In this document: piece after piece, positions 20,436-32,650 of the stretch
Layout of the letters: every line of letters begins with the position of its first letter
Numbering within the stretch: the first letter of the stretch is position 1
Assembly (NCBI GenBank): GCA_003550325.1
Contig: QKWP01000357.1
Coordinates: forward strand, 96,478 to 160,477
Origin: Gigaspora rosea
Lineage: Eukaryota > Glomeromycota > Glomeromycetes > Diversisporales > Gigasporaceae
Length of the DNA: 64,000 bases
Reading direction: 5' to 3'
Notes under the pieces: model-generated
What the model saw: the letters and a program-made list of their open reading frames with translations, nothing else
Databases searched by the model: none
What the model was told of the DNA's origin: nothing
Made by a program: the position numbers and the translations under genes

Positions 20436-22533
20436 ATGATGATCTTCGAAAATTTTAATTTGTTTCCAGGATTTTATTTTCCAAAGCGATTAATAATACT
20501 TATCTTATGCGTGACTGGCGTTATTATCAGTTATGCTGGTATGAATCTAAAATTCTATGATTTTGTTTAATAACTAATATTTAATATTATAATATTACAT
20601 ATTAAAAAATATAAACTTTTTTTTAAAAAAAAGATCGATCCAACATGCCTATTGCCATAGTCTATATGACATTGGACTTTGGTTATACATCAACGACTCA
20701 AGGTGTTATTCTATCATCATTTTTTTTTGGTTATTTAACAACACAAGTTTTAGGTGGTGCACTTGCCGATAAATATGGTGGAAAATTGGTATTTGGTACT
20801 GGTAAGTAATACTGAAGTAATACGTACTATATTGCACTTTTTAGAAAGTTCTGCATGTTTTACATGATTTAAAGAAATGATTGTATTATTTCGATTAAAT
20901 TGCATATTATCATCTATAAATAAACTATATAATATATTAATTAATTTAATTATTTGAATTATATTCAACTATTTTTTAGCTGCCGCATTATGGTCACTAT
21001 TTACCTTTCTTACACCAATTTCTGCCAAGTTTGGTTTAGGATATCTCATATTATGCCGAGTACTCTTGGGGGTTTCTGAAGGTGCATGTTTTCCTTCTAT
21101 AAACTCTGTGGTTGCTGCATGGTTTCCAACAGAGGAAACTAGTAAAGCTGCTTCAGCTATTTTATGTAAGTAAGATTATAATTTCATTAAAAGACAATAT
21201 GAATTAAAATTTTTATTAATATATATAAAATTTATGTATATAGCTTCTGCTTATTTAGGAATTGTGATTGCTTGGCCGATTTCAACTTGGTTAGGATCTG
21301 GCCCTTTTGGTTGGCCTAGTATTTTTTGGACCTTTGGATTAGCTGGATTGGTTTGGTCTATATTATGGCAAATTTATGCCAAAAGCAATCCAAATGAATA
21401 TTCAGGAATAAGTCAAGAAGAATTAGATTTGATTTTAAAAAGCAAGCAAAAAAATTTGCCTAATGAAAATTTGAGTTATCATAGAATTGAATCTAGTGAA
21501 TTTGTTGTTGATTCAGCAATAAATGAGAATAATAATGTAAATCCTAATGCTTCATTAACTAACTTGGTATCCGAGGAAGATAATGAATTGGGATCTGAGA
21601 CTGATACACTACTGCAAAAGAATTTAACATTATCAAATCCAAAAGAAATTCCATGGAAGTTCATTCTTTCTCGTCATGAAGTGTGGGCTATATTAATTGG
21701 TCAATTTTGCAACGCATTTGGTAACTTTATCTTGCTCAACTGGTTACCTATTTATTTTTTGGATCATTTTAAATTAAATCTTAAAGATTTCGGGTATTTT
21801 TCTAGTAAGTATTCATTCCACAATATTATGATTATTTGTTATTATAAATTATTAATATAATTCATTTGCATGTCATAAATTTTTAAATTCATAACAATTT
21901 TTTTAGTGCTTCCTTATGCCACACAAGGAACCTTCGGTATCATCGCTGGTATTATATGTGATCATTTAATTAATAAATTGAATGTTAGTGTACGAACTGT
22001 TAGGAGAAGTGCTCAAATAATTGGTGCAGTTGGAACATCAATATTTCTTTTAAGTGTAAGTGTTTTCTAATGGTTTGTTTTTTTTCCCTGTATTAATGTA
22101 CTTTTAAATTTGTAATAATATATATATATTTTTATTTAGACAGCATATTTAGCACAAACACCCATGCAAGGGATAATCTTAATATCAATTGGCACAGCAT
22201 TAAACTCATTTTTTCTTTGTGGTGTACACATATCTCAGGTAAATTAATAATTATTCTGATTACTTAATATAATCACAATTTTTAATTTAATTTATATCAA
22301 TATATAAATATATATAATAGCTTGATATAGCTCCAAGATACGCTGGTGCAATTTATGGATTGGGACATACTTTTGCTGCAATTCCAGCTGTATTAGGAGT
22401 AGCATTTACAGGATGGGTACTAGATGTTACAAACAGAAATTGGAATATTGTTTGGCTTTTGGTTACTGCTTTTTATACTGTAGGCTCTATATTTTTTGTT
22501 AGTTGGGTTGGTCATAAAGTTATAATTGATTGA
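20436..22533 (+). CDS. MFS transporter, SLC17/anion-cation symporter type
   Basis: Seven exons with GT-AG introns give a 492-residue open protein: 20436-20538, 20634-20801, 20980-21165, 21244-21804, 21907-22055, 22140-22238, 22321-22533 (TGA). Landmarks are SYADRSNMPIAI in the first membrane region, GGALADKYGGK (the loop 2-3 MFS motif), LCRVLLGVSEGACFPS, WFPTEETSKA, and SAYLGIVIAWPISTW. The C-terminal half holds NWLPIYF and APRYAGAIYGLGHTFAAIPAVLG. These fit the SLC17 / ACS group (phosphate, sialate, glutamate, anionic organic solutes). The substrate cannot be told from sequence. A charged loop of about 75 residues follows the sixth membrane helix (NSNV/NELGSETDTLL region). ATG 20436 is chosen because the frame runs open from it into the first helix; an upstream exon is possible. 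It is the only clearly intact gene in the window. Confidence 0.93.
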
Positions 22534-22610
22534 AAAATTTTTTTATTGGCCAATGTTGAAAGAATTAAATGATAACACAATATTTAACATAAAGTAAAAT
22601 ACGTGAGTTA

Positions 22611-22943
22611 CTAATCATTAGTATAACTTATTTTCAATACTACAAAAAAACCATAAACTGTGATTTGAAAAGTGTTTTAGTAATCAAAGTTTAAAATAAT
22701 CTTATATTAATCTTGAAACAGATTAAACCCAGTTTGAACAAATATAAAAAATGAACTAGTTCTAAATTTTAGTATTATTAAATTCTTTACTTTTTTCTTT
22801 ATAAAATGGTTTAATTATGAGTTAGACCACTTGAAGTTGATTATTCGGTTAACGTCTCTTTTTAGGACTCTCAAGTGAGGAGGGTAAACTAAACGAACAT
22901 ATAAAATAAACAAATATGGGCCAATTTCATTGGTAGATGTAAA
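22611..22943. repeat. Direct repeat, copy downstream of the transporter gene
   Basis: Same orientation as 19787-20131. Shared blocks include TTACTAATCA, CTGTGATTTGAA, ATGGTTTAATTRTGAGTTAG, AACATATAAAAT and CCAATTTCATTGG-type ends. It begins 77 bp after the transporter stop codon. The two copies may be solo remnants of one repeat family or traces of a gene-carrying duplication. Confidence 0.8.
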
Positions 22944-23479
22944 TCGTTAGGGCAGCTGCGCGACGCAGTCGCGCTAAAACCAGGAACGTTATATGAGGAC
23001 ATTTTGAAATTAAAAATTTCAGAAATAGAACTTAGGACCAATAGGAAGGTAATAGTGGGTATTGGAATAGGAGCGATCCTTGCAAGGAAGAAGTAGGTAA
23101 TGGTAACAGTTAAAAAATACTCCTGACTCAATTGTTGGTTAATGCCGTAGCCAAGTTACCGAAGTGTGAGTGAATACCTATATGAGACAGGTAATGCTCT
23201 ATCAAGTTTCCTGTTGAGGATAAACTGAATAGTACCTTTGGTGGGTTGAAGAAGTCCTAAGGAATCAGCTTAGTATCTAGTACAGTGGATACTGTCAAAA
23301 TGCATACTGTCTAAATGCACATACTGTTCAATTGCATACTATTTTTAGTTATTAATTATAAATGCATAATTTCTCTACATAAAGAAAGTTTATTTTTTAT
23401 TAATAATATACAATTTAATTGCATAAAAATACTTTAAAAAAATTAAATATTAATAATTCTTACAAGGATCTGTTTTGAA
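22944..23479. other. Unclassified, GC-richer segment followed by ATACTGT repeats
   Basis: 22950-23270 is richer in G than its surroundings and includes the palindrome-like GCTGCGCGACGCAGTCGCGC at 22952-22973. No coding frame was verified; it may be part of a retroelement. 23284-23345 contains four to five copies of GCATACTGT(C/T)-type units. Confidence 0.4.
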
Positions 23480-23695
23480 CAATTTAACTGCCATAATAAT
23501 CAGCTCACTGAGCAATTACAATGAGCCCTTATATCAAAGCTTTGCATCTATTTATTAATATAAAGTATTAACAATCTTGTAATCTTGTGATTGGATTTTA
23601 ACAATTTTGGTTAATTTGTCATCTCATTAAGTTGGTCACTTTGATAATTAAACAACCCAAAATGGACCACTGGATCAAAAGCTAATCATTCATGT
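23480..23695. repeat. Diverged palindrome-family copy
   Basis: Contains CAGCTCACTGAG and, further on, GTCATCTCATTAAGTTGGTCAC, then GACCACTGGATCAAAAGCTA. The order and sequence match the outer arms of the foldback at 48415-50877 (GATCCACTGGACCATTTTTG; CTCACTAAGACG). An older, degenerate relative of that family. Confidence 0.55.
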
Positions 23696-24405
23696 TTAAA
23701 TACAAATTATTTAACTATAACTCTAAATCCCTAACTCTAAAAAATGCACCCAAAAAAATTTAGTTTTTGAGATTTTATATTATAATTTCATTTTAATCTG
23801 GGTTCATTACAGTATAATCTGCCACAATTAACAACCAAACATCCTTTACAATATACTGTACACAAGTATTTAAATTACCTTCTAATATAAATAAATAAGA
23901 ATGACTTGTTAACTTTGAATAAAAGACTATATATAAGGTAACTATAAGTATTGTAATAGATATAGGTATTGTGGCAGATCTGATATAACTCATCATCGAG
24001 AGAATTTTTTGGGTTCAGATCTGTGCAGATTTCTAAAAAAAACAATAATTAAAAATTTGCGAAGACCTGCGACCCCACAACTATACTTAAAGAAATTTTT
24101 TTTGTAAATTCTGCGAAGATTTTTAAAAATGCATAAATCTGCGCAGACTAGGGGCATAATAGCCAAAAGCGAATAAAAATAAATTACTATATGCTCGTCT
24201 AAATATTAAATGCTAGCTAAATTTTTATACATTAAAAGAATATATTCGAATATTTATACTATATTTTAACAATGTAATTTATAATTATTTTATTACATAT
24301 ATATAATATAATAATAAATATATAATATAAAAAAATTAAAAAAAATTACTAAATAAAAAGTGAATAAAAATAAAAAACTACAAAGCATATTACAAGAGAT
24401 ACCAC
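23696..24405. other. Noncoding, with TCTGCGCAGA-type motifs
   Basis: No gene seen. The words TCTGTGCAGATT, GCGAAGACC, CTGCGAAGAT and TCTGCGCAGA recur between 24017 and 24150 and again at 26320-26480 (CTGCGAAGA, GCACAGATTTTT). This indicates a dispersed low-complexity repeat that brackets the A-rich tract. Confidence 0.45.
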
Positions 24406-24572
24406 AAAAATGCCTTAGAAACACCACACAAATACTATAAAGACACCACACAAACACCACATAAGCACTATAAAGACACCACTGCACGAATGCTATAATG
24501 ACTCCACTGCACACCACACAAACGCCATAAAGACACCGTACGAACGCCGTAGTGATACCGTACAAAGAAAAG
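24406..24572. repeat. Minisatellite, ACACCAC-type units
   Basis: Irregular tandem units of about 30-45 bp built from ACCACACAAACACC, ACTATAAAGACACC and CGAATGCTATAATGAC. Long frames on the minus strand here (rich in Val, Cys, Trp) are consequences of the repeat and are not called. Confidence 0.7.
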
Positions 24573-25090
24573 TTACTAATAAGCCAAAAAAAACCAAACA
24601 AAAGAAAAACGAAATTCAAAGTCTAACACGTACCAAGAAAAAAACAGAAATACAAATGACAGAAAGAGTTCCACCCAGCAGACTGAACAAAAGAAGCACC
24701 AACGATGATTAAAGCACCACAAAAGGAAGTATACCGATTGGACGACACCGACGATAAAAAAACACTGACAAAGAAAAAACACCGGAAAGGAAGACTCCAA
24801 CGGCAAAGCACCGAAATGGACAGCTCCAGTGACGAAAAACCCACGAAACAAATTCCTGCATACTTACCTGAAAATCCAAAGCCCAACTAAGAACTGAAAA
24901 ACAAGCGACGAGTGCAGAAACACTCTCCTCTCTTTTCAGGAGTTACCCCCTTCTTGATTCCTGACCGATCCACGTTCATGCTCATTTCGTCGCAATATTT
25001 GAATGTAGAATTCGGCATTAGCTTTACAAGACCGACAACTCCAACGATGAAAGAAATACTGAAGTGAACGGCTCCAACGACGAGAATACA
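24573..25090. other. A/C-rich sequence, no supported gene
   Basis: A 61-codon frame (24705-24890, plus) encodes a Lys/Asp/Ser-rich peptide and a second short region repeats CCAACGATGA/CTCCAGTGACGA words. There are no domains and no introns of note. It is purine-rich and I do not call a gene. Confidence 0.35.
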
Positions 25091-26019
25091 AAATCAAAAA
25101 AAAATTAAAAAAATTAGTACTGTTTAAAAAATAAAAAGAAAAAAAAACTTAACTTATATACCGTACTATCTTGTGTAACTGGATTATCACCACCAAACGA
25201 TATGAAAAAAACTATTAAAATAAATAATAAAAAAAAAAGTTAAAAATGTTTTAAATAGAAAACAAAAAAAATATATTTAATTAAAATAAATAAAAAAATG
25301 TCTGAAATACTTAGCTGTTAGAGATAATCTAGATTTAAAAAAAATTAAATAAAGAAAAAAAAATAACAGATAATAAAAAAAATAATTAAAAAAATAAAAA
25401 AAATTATTAAAATAATTAAAAAATAACAAAAAAATAATTAAAAAAATAAAAAAAGCATTAAAAAAAACAACATAAATAAAAAAAATTTTAAAAAAAAGAA
25501 CCATTTTGAAAAAAAAATTAAATAAAGAAAAAATATAATAAAAAAATAATTAAAAAATAAAAAAAATAATTAAAAAAAAATTTAATAAAAAAATAATTAA
25601 AAAAATAAAAACAATTAATTAAAAAAAAATAAATAAAAATAATTGAAAAAAATAAACGATAAAAGTAAAAAAAAAAATTAAAAAAAAATAATAATTAAAT
25701 AAACAATAAAGTAAATACATAAGTTAAATAGAAAAAAAATTATTTTAATTAAAAAAATAAAAAAAGCGTTAAAAAAACAATAACGTAAATAAATAAAAAA
25801 TTTAAAAAAAAAAGAACGGTTTTGAAAAAAAATTAAATAAAGAAAAAAAAACTAATAAAAAAAATAATTAAAAAATAAAAAAAAATAATTAAAAAAAAAT
25901 TAATAAAAAAATAATTAAAAAAAATAAAAAACAATTGATTAAAAAACAAATAAAAAAAATAATTAAAAAAAATAAACGATAAAAGAAAAATAAATTAAAA
26001 GAAAAAAAATAAAAATAAA

Positions 26020-26050
<31 letters not shown>

Positions 26051-26225
26051 CGATAATTAAAAAAAAATAGGTAAAGTTAAATGATAATTTAAAAAAATAT
26101 AATTTTTTTTAATAAAGTAAATATGTAAATAGAAAAAAAAATTATTTTAATTAAAAAAATAAAAAAAAAGCGTTAATAAATAAAAAATTTAAAATGTAAA
26201 AAAATTAAAAAAAACATGAATAAGA
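25091..26225. repeat. A-rich low-complexity block with internal duplication
   Basis: About 1.1 kb of AAATAATTAAAAAAATAAAA-like sequence. A sub-block (AAAAAGCRTTAAAAAAACAA, then AAGAACSRTTTTGAAAAAA and AAATTAAATAAAGAAAAA) occurs near 25450-25540 and again near 25760-25850, with a third partial copy at 26135-26220. The long T-rich frames on the minus strand are artefacts of composition. Confidence 0.75.
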
Positions 26226-26557
26226 AAAATGTGGTTTGTTTACTTTATTTATTTGTTTATTTGTTTTGTTTATTGTTTTTCTTCTTGTGTTCTTACCAGC
26301 AGGTAAGCACAGTAGTTATAATTTTGGAGATTATCGCAGATTATAATAGGCGGCGCCTATTATAATTTGCGAAGATTTTACTTTTTAAATATTTGCACAG
26401 ATTTTTGGCAAAAAATCTGCGAAGAATTGCAAAAATCTAAATTTTGAAGATCTTTGCAATTTTTTAAACAAGATTCTGCACTTATTTGATAAATTTGAAG
26501 ATCATTACAGATTATTAATGTTTTTATTTTCCCGATGATGAACTATCAGCCCAGACT

Positions 26558-26619
26558 AAACAATTTTTATGCTATTTGAATTGTCTTATTGAGATGATTT
26601 GAATAGTACAAAATTGTTT
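26558..26619. repeat. Palindrome-family copy (62 bp)
   Basis: AAACAATTTTTATGCTATTTGAAT, centre GTCTTATTGAGATG, then the near-complement ATTTGAATAGTACAAAATTGTTT. Followed by a GATTATTGGGTTATG-type flank that recurs after other copies. Confidence 0.8.
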
Positions 26620-26853
26620 GATTTTGATTATTGGGTTATGCGATATTGGTATTGAATGTTTACCTGTATTGTCGCAAAATAATGGACATGGATGTTATTT
26701 AGAATAATAGCCCAAATTAGGCTTAATTTAAGCTGAAAATTGTAATTTTATCCCTGTATGTTATTCACAACAATTAAGTAAATCAAATTTTTTGAAAAGT
26801 TATATTCAGACACTATTCTAATACCAATATCTTGTGGCACAGTAATTGAATTC

Positions 26854-26916
26854 AAACAATTTTTGTGCCATTTAAATTATCCTGATGAAACAATTTGAAT
26901 GGTATAAAAATTGTTT
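26854..26916. repeat. Palindrome-family copy (63 bp)
   Basis: AAACAATTTTTGTGCCATTTAA pairs with TTTGAATGGTATAAAAATTGTTT around a centre ATCCTGATGAAAC. The following flank GGGCTAATAGGTCATGAGTTA is like that of the copy at 26558. Confidence 0.8.
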
Positions 26917-27031
26917 AGATTGGGCTAATAGGTCATGAGTTATTGCAAATCACTACAATACCATTATCTACCACATTACCCCTTCTAATTTTGTGTAATA
27001 TACAATTGTAAATAACTTGTGATTCCGTAAT

Positions 27032-27108
27032 CCAAATTGAATGATTTTGGTACTATTCGATTTATTTTATTAAGACGAATCGAATAGTACCAAAATTATT
27101 CAATTTGG
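27032..27108. repeat. Palindrome-family copy (77 bp)
   Basis: CCAAATTGAATGATTTTGGTA and CTATTCGATTT pair with AATCGAATAGTACCAAAAT and TATTCAATTTGG around a centre ATTTTATTAAGACG. This is the clearest copy of the family, nearly perfect along its length. Confidence 0.82.
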
Positions 27109-27119
27109 ACCAATATATT

Positions 27120-27815
27120 GTTATCTATATCCACTTCTTCAAAGATATTAGGTAACTAGAGCAATCTTAGTCAGTGAACACTTTGTGTAACCTCACTTTG
27201 TTAGAAGGCATTTTTTAATAAAACTTAACAAAGAAGATTTAAGGCAATTTGCAATTACGAAAGAGGCTACAATTAGAAGTATATGAGGATACTAATAATT
27301 GTTTAATTTATGTAATAAATAAATGTATTTATTAGTGAAAGAGTATGAAGACTTGATGTTGAACTTGAGGACCACATCAGCTGCTTTTATACTTTTTGAA
27401 ATTTTACAAATGTAACAGTCAATATCTAATATATATGTAATATATGCTACAACTACTATTAATAAAATATATAGTATAAATAGTATAAATGTAATATATG
27501 TAATAAATGATATATATGTTATAAATGTAATATCTGAAATATATGCCTTAAAAACTATATCTGGCAGATAGGCATATATGGCATATTTGCCTGCAGCAAT
27601 CGCCTAGCCAATCAGATTGCTGATCTAATATTAATTGGTAATTGGTTTCAAACTTATCATCTAGTAGTTGTACAATAATGATATATAGTTCGTTAGAACA
27701 GTCTCAGCGAGCTGATTCGAATGGTGGTGGTTTTATTCGAATCTGATTACTAGATCAAGAGTTATGATCGATTTTGTGTTTTATAGTAATTTCTATAGGT
27801 CAACATTCTCACAGA
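27120..27815. repeat. Copy of the 52.9-55.3 kb repeat
   Basis: Blocks match 52940-53282 and 54536-55344 in order and orientation: AAGATATTAGGTAACTAGAG, GTGAACACTTTGTGTAACCTC, AAGATTTAAGGCAATTTGCA, AGTATGAAGACTTGATGTTG, GCAATCGCCTAGCCAATCAG, then TCTCAGCGAGCTGATTCGAA and a terminal ATAGGTCAACA. It is a single arm of the element whose inverted pair flanks the assembly gap. Confidence 0.8.
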
Positions 27816-30243
27816 CTTATTTTCGAATTCCATGAGAACTTAATAAAGGAAGATGAGATCTGAGGAATGAAGTCTCATAATGTTGAATAGAACCAAGAGC
27901 TTGTTTCTATAAATAGCTTCTATGCCATATAGTAAAAATATTTTGTAGGTACGTGTAGATGCTACTTTATAATGTCTAGTTAGGAGATTGGATAAAACTG
28001 TTCGTTGAGCTAGGGTTTTAGGCTTAATCTCTAGTAATTCTCCCAAATAGTATGCATAAACTAGTTCTAATATGATTTACTGAGTCTGGCTGTATTCATT
28101 AGTGCCTGATAAGTATTTTGAACTTTCTTTTTGTTCTATCCCTTTGATTATAAGGGGGAGGATCAACAACATAAACGTAGACTGGCCTGTTTCTTCTAGT
28201 TTTCTCAATACCAATTCCACCAAAGTTGTCATTTTTAAAGCTAATAAAATAAAAATAAAAAATAAAAAATAAAAGATAAAAAAAAATAAAAATAAGAGAA
28301 AAACGGTCTAAATAATGATCATAATGATCATAGTAATATGGTAATAGTCATTAGATTACACTAGAAGATCATGTGTAATTTAAATTTAAAATTTTTCCGG
28401 TTAACACTTGTGTTAACACTTTCTTTTTTTCTAGGGCCCGAACTTAGAACTGTCATCGGTTTAAGAGTTCCTAGTAGTTGGTGTCGAAGTCTTCAGCTAA
28501 AGTATATTCATTTTGGTATTGTCATTCTTCGGAGTTACCGTTTTCTTTCACCTTGTGGTCGAACATTCTTGCGTTTTCAGTTTTCATCGTTGGTGTCGTT
28601 CTACATTGTAAAGGTAAGCGTTGTTTATCATTGCTTTGAGTAGTCTTGATTATATTACAAGGTTTTCATCCATGTAGTTCTTTATTTTTCCAGGTCTCGG
28701 CATTCCCATAGGTGTAGATCTTGCCGTTGGTGGATCTAGATCTTGTTGTTCCTGGAGTCTTTTTTGTGGTCGTTCACTTTTGGTTGTCATTACTTCTTTT
28801 GTAGATCCTAGTGCTTGAGGTAGTTTCATAGATCTTGGTCTCTTGTTTTTAGCACAGGGCAATTATTCTTTCATTGGACTCTTGGATGTGGTTTCAGTAA
28901 GTTTTTATTTCGTAGATGGCGTTACCAAATTTCATCGCACTTCATAGTCATCGAATTTAGTAGTTTTCATTTTTGATAGGGTCTTGCCTTTGTTTGTTCA
29001 GTTGTGCTTGGTATATTCCGGTAAATCTTTATTTCTTTTTTTTCCTTGTATTCTGGGTGTCCTGGATACATCTTTGTTGAGTCTTGCGTTATTTGGTCAG
29101 AATTTTTCTTTCTAAAATATTTGACCATTTATTCAGTTTAATAATTATTTCTGGACGTTTTCCTGGATTCGAATCCACGTTGGTTTGCTCATTCAATATA
29201 GCAATCAGGAATTCCATGATTATTCTGAATAAATAAACATCTGAAGCTTTGATTATATGGTTGTCTTTGAAAGAACTCTGGGTGGTGCTACATCGATGAG
29301 TTAATATATCTTTGTACGTATTTATGTGTCGTGGTCTTACACTTCTTTGGATCTAATAAAAAAAATTTTATTATTTTATTTTTTTTTTGAATTACAGTTG
29401 ACCAGGTTCCGGGTTTAGATGTATAAGAAGCATTTAATTGGGTTGCTTCTTAGGTGGTGAAATGAGGCTTTCAGATACTTCGGTTAAGTATAAACCTTTC
29501 TGTTTAGGGTCATTTTGCTGCCATCATTTTCTAACTTTTTTTTTTTGTTTCGAATGATTAATAAAATGATTGGTGTAGATGAAATCATTCTTTGTGATCT
29601 GTTAGTTTTGGGATCTTTCAACCAGATAAGTACTAACTATTGGTTGTTGTTTGTTTGTTTTTCAGATTTATTATTAATAACGATTTTTTTTTTGTTGTAG
29701 ATAGTTAATGACTTTGGTCTGGAGATTCGATTGTCTTCAGTAGGTTTGGTCTTAGGGACTTGACAATGGACACGTTATTCTTCTTGTTTCAGAGGGAAAT
29801 GCATAACTAGATTTTGATGAAGTCTTCTGAACCCAGGTGAAGTAGTTATGTATTGATCACTCGGATGTCAGATAAGTCCTTCTGATTTCTTGTTGGTTTT
29901 TGTACTTTTCTTCTTGCTTCTTGTATCTCTTTTTCTAATCAATTTTCTTGTTCTTTGGAAAAGGGTCTTGAGTATAGAATTCAGATTCAGGTTCTTTGTT
30001 CCATTTGATGATGATAGAATTTTTTATCATCTTTCATTCAACATTTTGGAACATGCTATTTTTGCTTGACTTTTCCTTTTTTCTATAATTGTTCCAATTA
30101 ATTCTTGTTTTTTTTTTGTTCTTTAACAGAGTAAATTAGGTTCGATGAATCAATTAAGACTATGGTGAAGTGAAAAGTTAGGCTTTTGACGTATCAGTAG
30201 GTAGTTAAAATATATTAATGCTTAAATAGTATCGAATAGGGAT
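27816..30243. other. Long noncoding stretch, pyrimidine-rich on the plus strand
   Basis: About 2.4 kb with no conserved frame on either strand. 28240-28310 is an AAATAAAA low-complexity patch. From 28400 to 30110 the plus strand is T/G-rich with repeated TTCTTT, TTGTTTG and GATCTTG words. In composition it resembles the interior of the LTR element at 46228-47924, so it may be the inside of a decayed retroelement. No LTR pair was found. Confidence 0.4.
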
Positions 30244-30380
30244 AAATAGAAAGAACGTTACTTTCTTTGGAACTCAGAATTTTAAGTTTTGTTAACGTCA
30301 TAGCCGGTGGCTAATAGCCAGCTAGGACGTTGACAAATCTTAAATTCCGAGGTCCAGAGAAGGTATCGTTCTTTCTATTT
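30244..30380. mobile_element. Foldback element 5 (137 bp)
   Basis: Left arm AAATAGAAAGAACGTTACTT through GTTAACGTC and right arm GACGTTGACAAATCTTAAAT through GTTCTTTCTATTT pair over about 55 bp with a few mismatches. The loop contains GTGGCTAATAGCCAGC, itself a small stem. A direct-repeat pair (about 30190-30245 and 30535-30590, sharing AGTATCGAATA) brackets it. Confidence 0.75.
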
Positions 30381-30599
30381 TAATTCTGAACAACCATAAT
30401 TAAAAGCTCAAGAACAACAGTATTACTATGAAAATCATAGCCGTTCGTAGTCGAACCCATCTCTAGTATCGAATTTAAGAGTTTATTCTTACAAAACCTC
30501 TAGAGCCAATCTTCGTTGGATCTATGAATTTTATGTTATACCAGTAAGTAGTTCAAATATATTGATAAATCAGTATCGAATATGTGAGTCCAGTTCCTA

Positions 30600-31040
30600 A
30601 CTCGCGTTTTTGTATACCAAAGACCTATAAAAAAAAAATAAGTTCTTATTTTGAAAAAAAAGGAATTAAACCCAAATGAGAATGTAAACTAGCACCTATG
30701 TATCTTTATCACAGTATGGCCTCACGTCAGATCATGCAGATCCAGGTCTTCAGGTATCATTCTATGTCCAACCGCTCTAACAAAGCAAAGACCTACAAAA
30801 AGAAGAAATTGTCAGTTCTTATTTCTGAAAAAAAAGGAAAAAAACCTAAAGAATAAACACTGATACCTATTCAGTTCGTGGCTTCTTTCTCAGATTGCCT
30901 AAATCTGAATTTCTAAATGCTTTATTTTCTGCATTCTAACCATACCGAAGAAACACTTGTAAAGGAAAGAATTATTAGCTCCTGTTTTAAAAAAACACAG
31001 AATGTGAAAATAGAAACTAGTATTTACTATTTATTCCAGT
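30600..31040. repeat. Tandem repeat, about 165-bp unit, three copies
   Basis: Units start near 30608, 30783 and 30945. Each has GAAACAC/GCAAAGACCT followed by AGTTCTTATTTTGAAAAA or a related block, then AAACTAGCACCTAT-like sequence. The copies are diverged. Noncoding. Confidence 0.6.
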
Positions 31041-32650
31041 TTTATAGTTTCTCGTACTGATCCTAAATCTCTCAAATGCCCAATTTATATTTCGATCGTT
31101 CAATTAAGCAAGCTTTAAAAAAACACCGTGCACTAGCTAGAATAGTTAGAGCTGTGTTATATATATATTATTTAAATGTCAATTATTTTTAATTATTTTT
31201 TATTTTTCGGGCTGATCCAGAAAAATAAATTAATTCAGAAATTAGGGCCCTGTTTTAATTTTAGGGTTTGAACCAAACACGCCAATATGCGATACTTAAA
31301 AATAAACAAAAAATCAATGGGTAAAATTTAGATTTCACAACAAATAATCGACATTTTCTCAAAATGGAAAACCCCCTTCAAAGACGGGTTTTCCCATTTA
31401 TGGTAGTCAAAATTTGATTCGCAATTGAGTTTAAGTGCATATGTTCAATGTCAAATTCACATTATTAATTTCATAAAAATTAATATATGCAATTTCATAA
31501 TTAGTATAGCAATTGTTCTTTCATATGAAAAATCCGAGTCGGGTTATCACTTAATCTGATCCGATTAATTACGCGATCAATTTAAGAGCCAGTTTACAAA
31601 AAACAATGGGGGCATTAATAAGGTATTAATTTTAAGGTTATGTAATGCGCAAACAATAATAATATATTTAAGGGGCAATAACGAGGTAGATACCTGATAT
31701 CTGCAAAAAAATAATAATCGAATATGCAACAATCGTAAATGTTAAAAATGATTACGTACATCTGCACAATATTATAGTTGGCAAACAATATAAACAAAAT
31801 CTTAAGTGTCTCAATACATAAATCGATAATCCAAACAGAATCCTGATAAATAGTCAAGTCAATATATATATAAAGAAAATCAATATTGTAAACACATAAG
31901 GTAATATTATAGAATTTTTTAAATAATAATTCCTACCGCAAATTCAAAAGCACGAAACATCATCACGCATGCATACAAAATCAAGGAATGATCATCCAAA
32001 TCAGAAGCCTAGAATTGTGAACTTTACTTAACTTGCCTGTAAGCCATACTCTACGTACTTCGTATTCTGTTCCTGGTATACTTTACGTATATCGTACTAT
32101 ATTCCTGGTATATATCCATAGAACAAATAAGGAAAACGGGATAACTATAGTTAGTAATAAGATCAGAGGTATGATCAATTTAATAATAATATAAGGAAAA
32201 ATGATGATCATAAGGCAGGAGTAGAATAAATTAATATCGTGATATTGGGGCACAGAAACATTACGATAGTATCACTGGACTCAAGGGCTTGATATGTAGT
32301 TTGTTATTCATATTACACTATATAGCTGAAAAGAACTAATCAAAGACATAGTACACTCGGCAAGGTCCAGAGTGGATCAACCTACCAGTTTCTTTGGACA
32401 TTAATTCTAGGAGCCTCTCAAAAGTGCTGGTCATACACTATATTTTTTCAATCGGATACTGAGAATCACACTCCCGTACAGCACATAAGAAAACTATTAA
32501 TAATACCAACAGAGGTTGTATTGTTGTATTATTTACTTTTTTGTGTTTAATTAATGACCGGTCAAAAAAATTAAACCCATTGCACTATAGAAACATAACC
32601 GAAACTTATGTACGTACAGTATATACGCATATCAACATAGACACATGAAC
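31041..32650. other. Noncoding, with a CTTCGTAYTCTGTTCCTGG motif repeated
   Basis: No gene found. The phrase CCATACTCTACGTACTTCGT plus TTCCTGGTAT occurs at 32044-32085 and in shortened form at 32085-32115; related copies occur at 32848-32880 and 33043-33080. A longer block (31983-32085) matches 32985-33085, so there is a diverged duplication about 1 kb apart. A short hairpin (AAATGGAAAACCC / GGGTTTTCCCATTT) lies at 31362-31400. Confidence 0.5.

Noticed and set aside
24293-24886. Minus-strand membrane-like proteins
   Set aside because: The Val/Cys/Trp-rich pattern comes from a minisatellite and A/C-rich sequence; there is no family support.
25277-25504. Phe-rich membrane protein on the minus strand
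   Set aside because: Composition artefact of the A-rich block.
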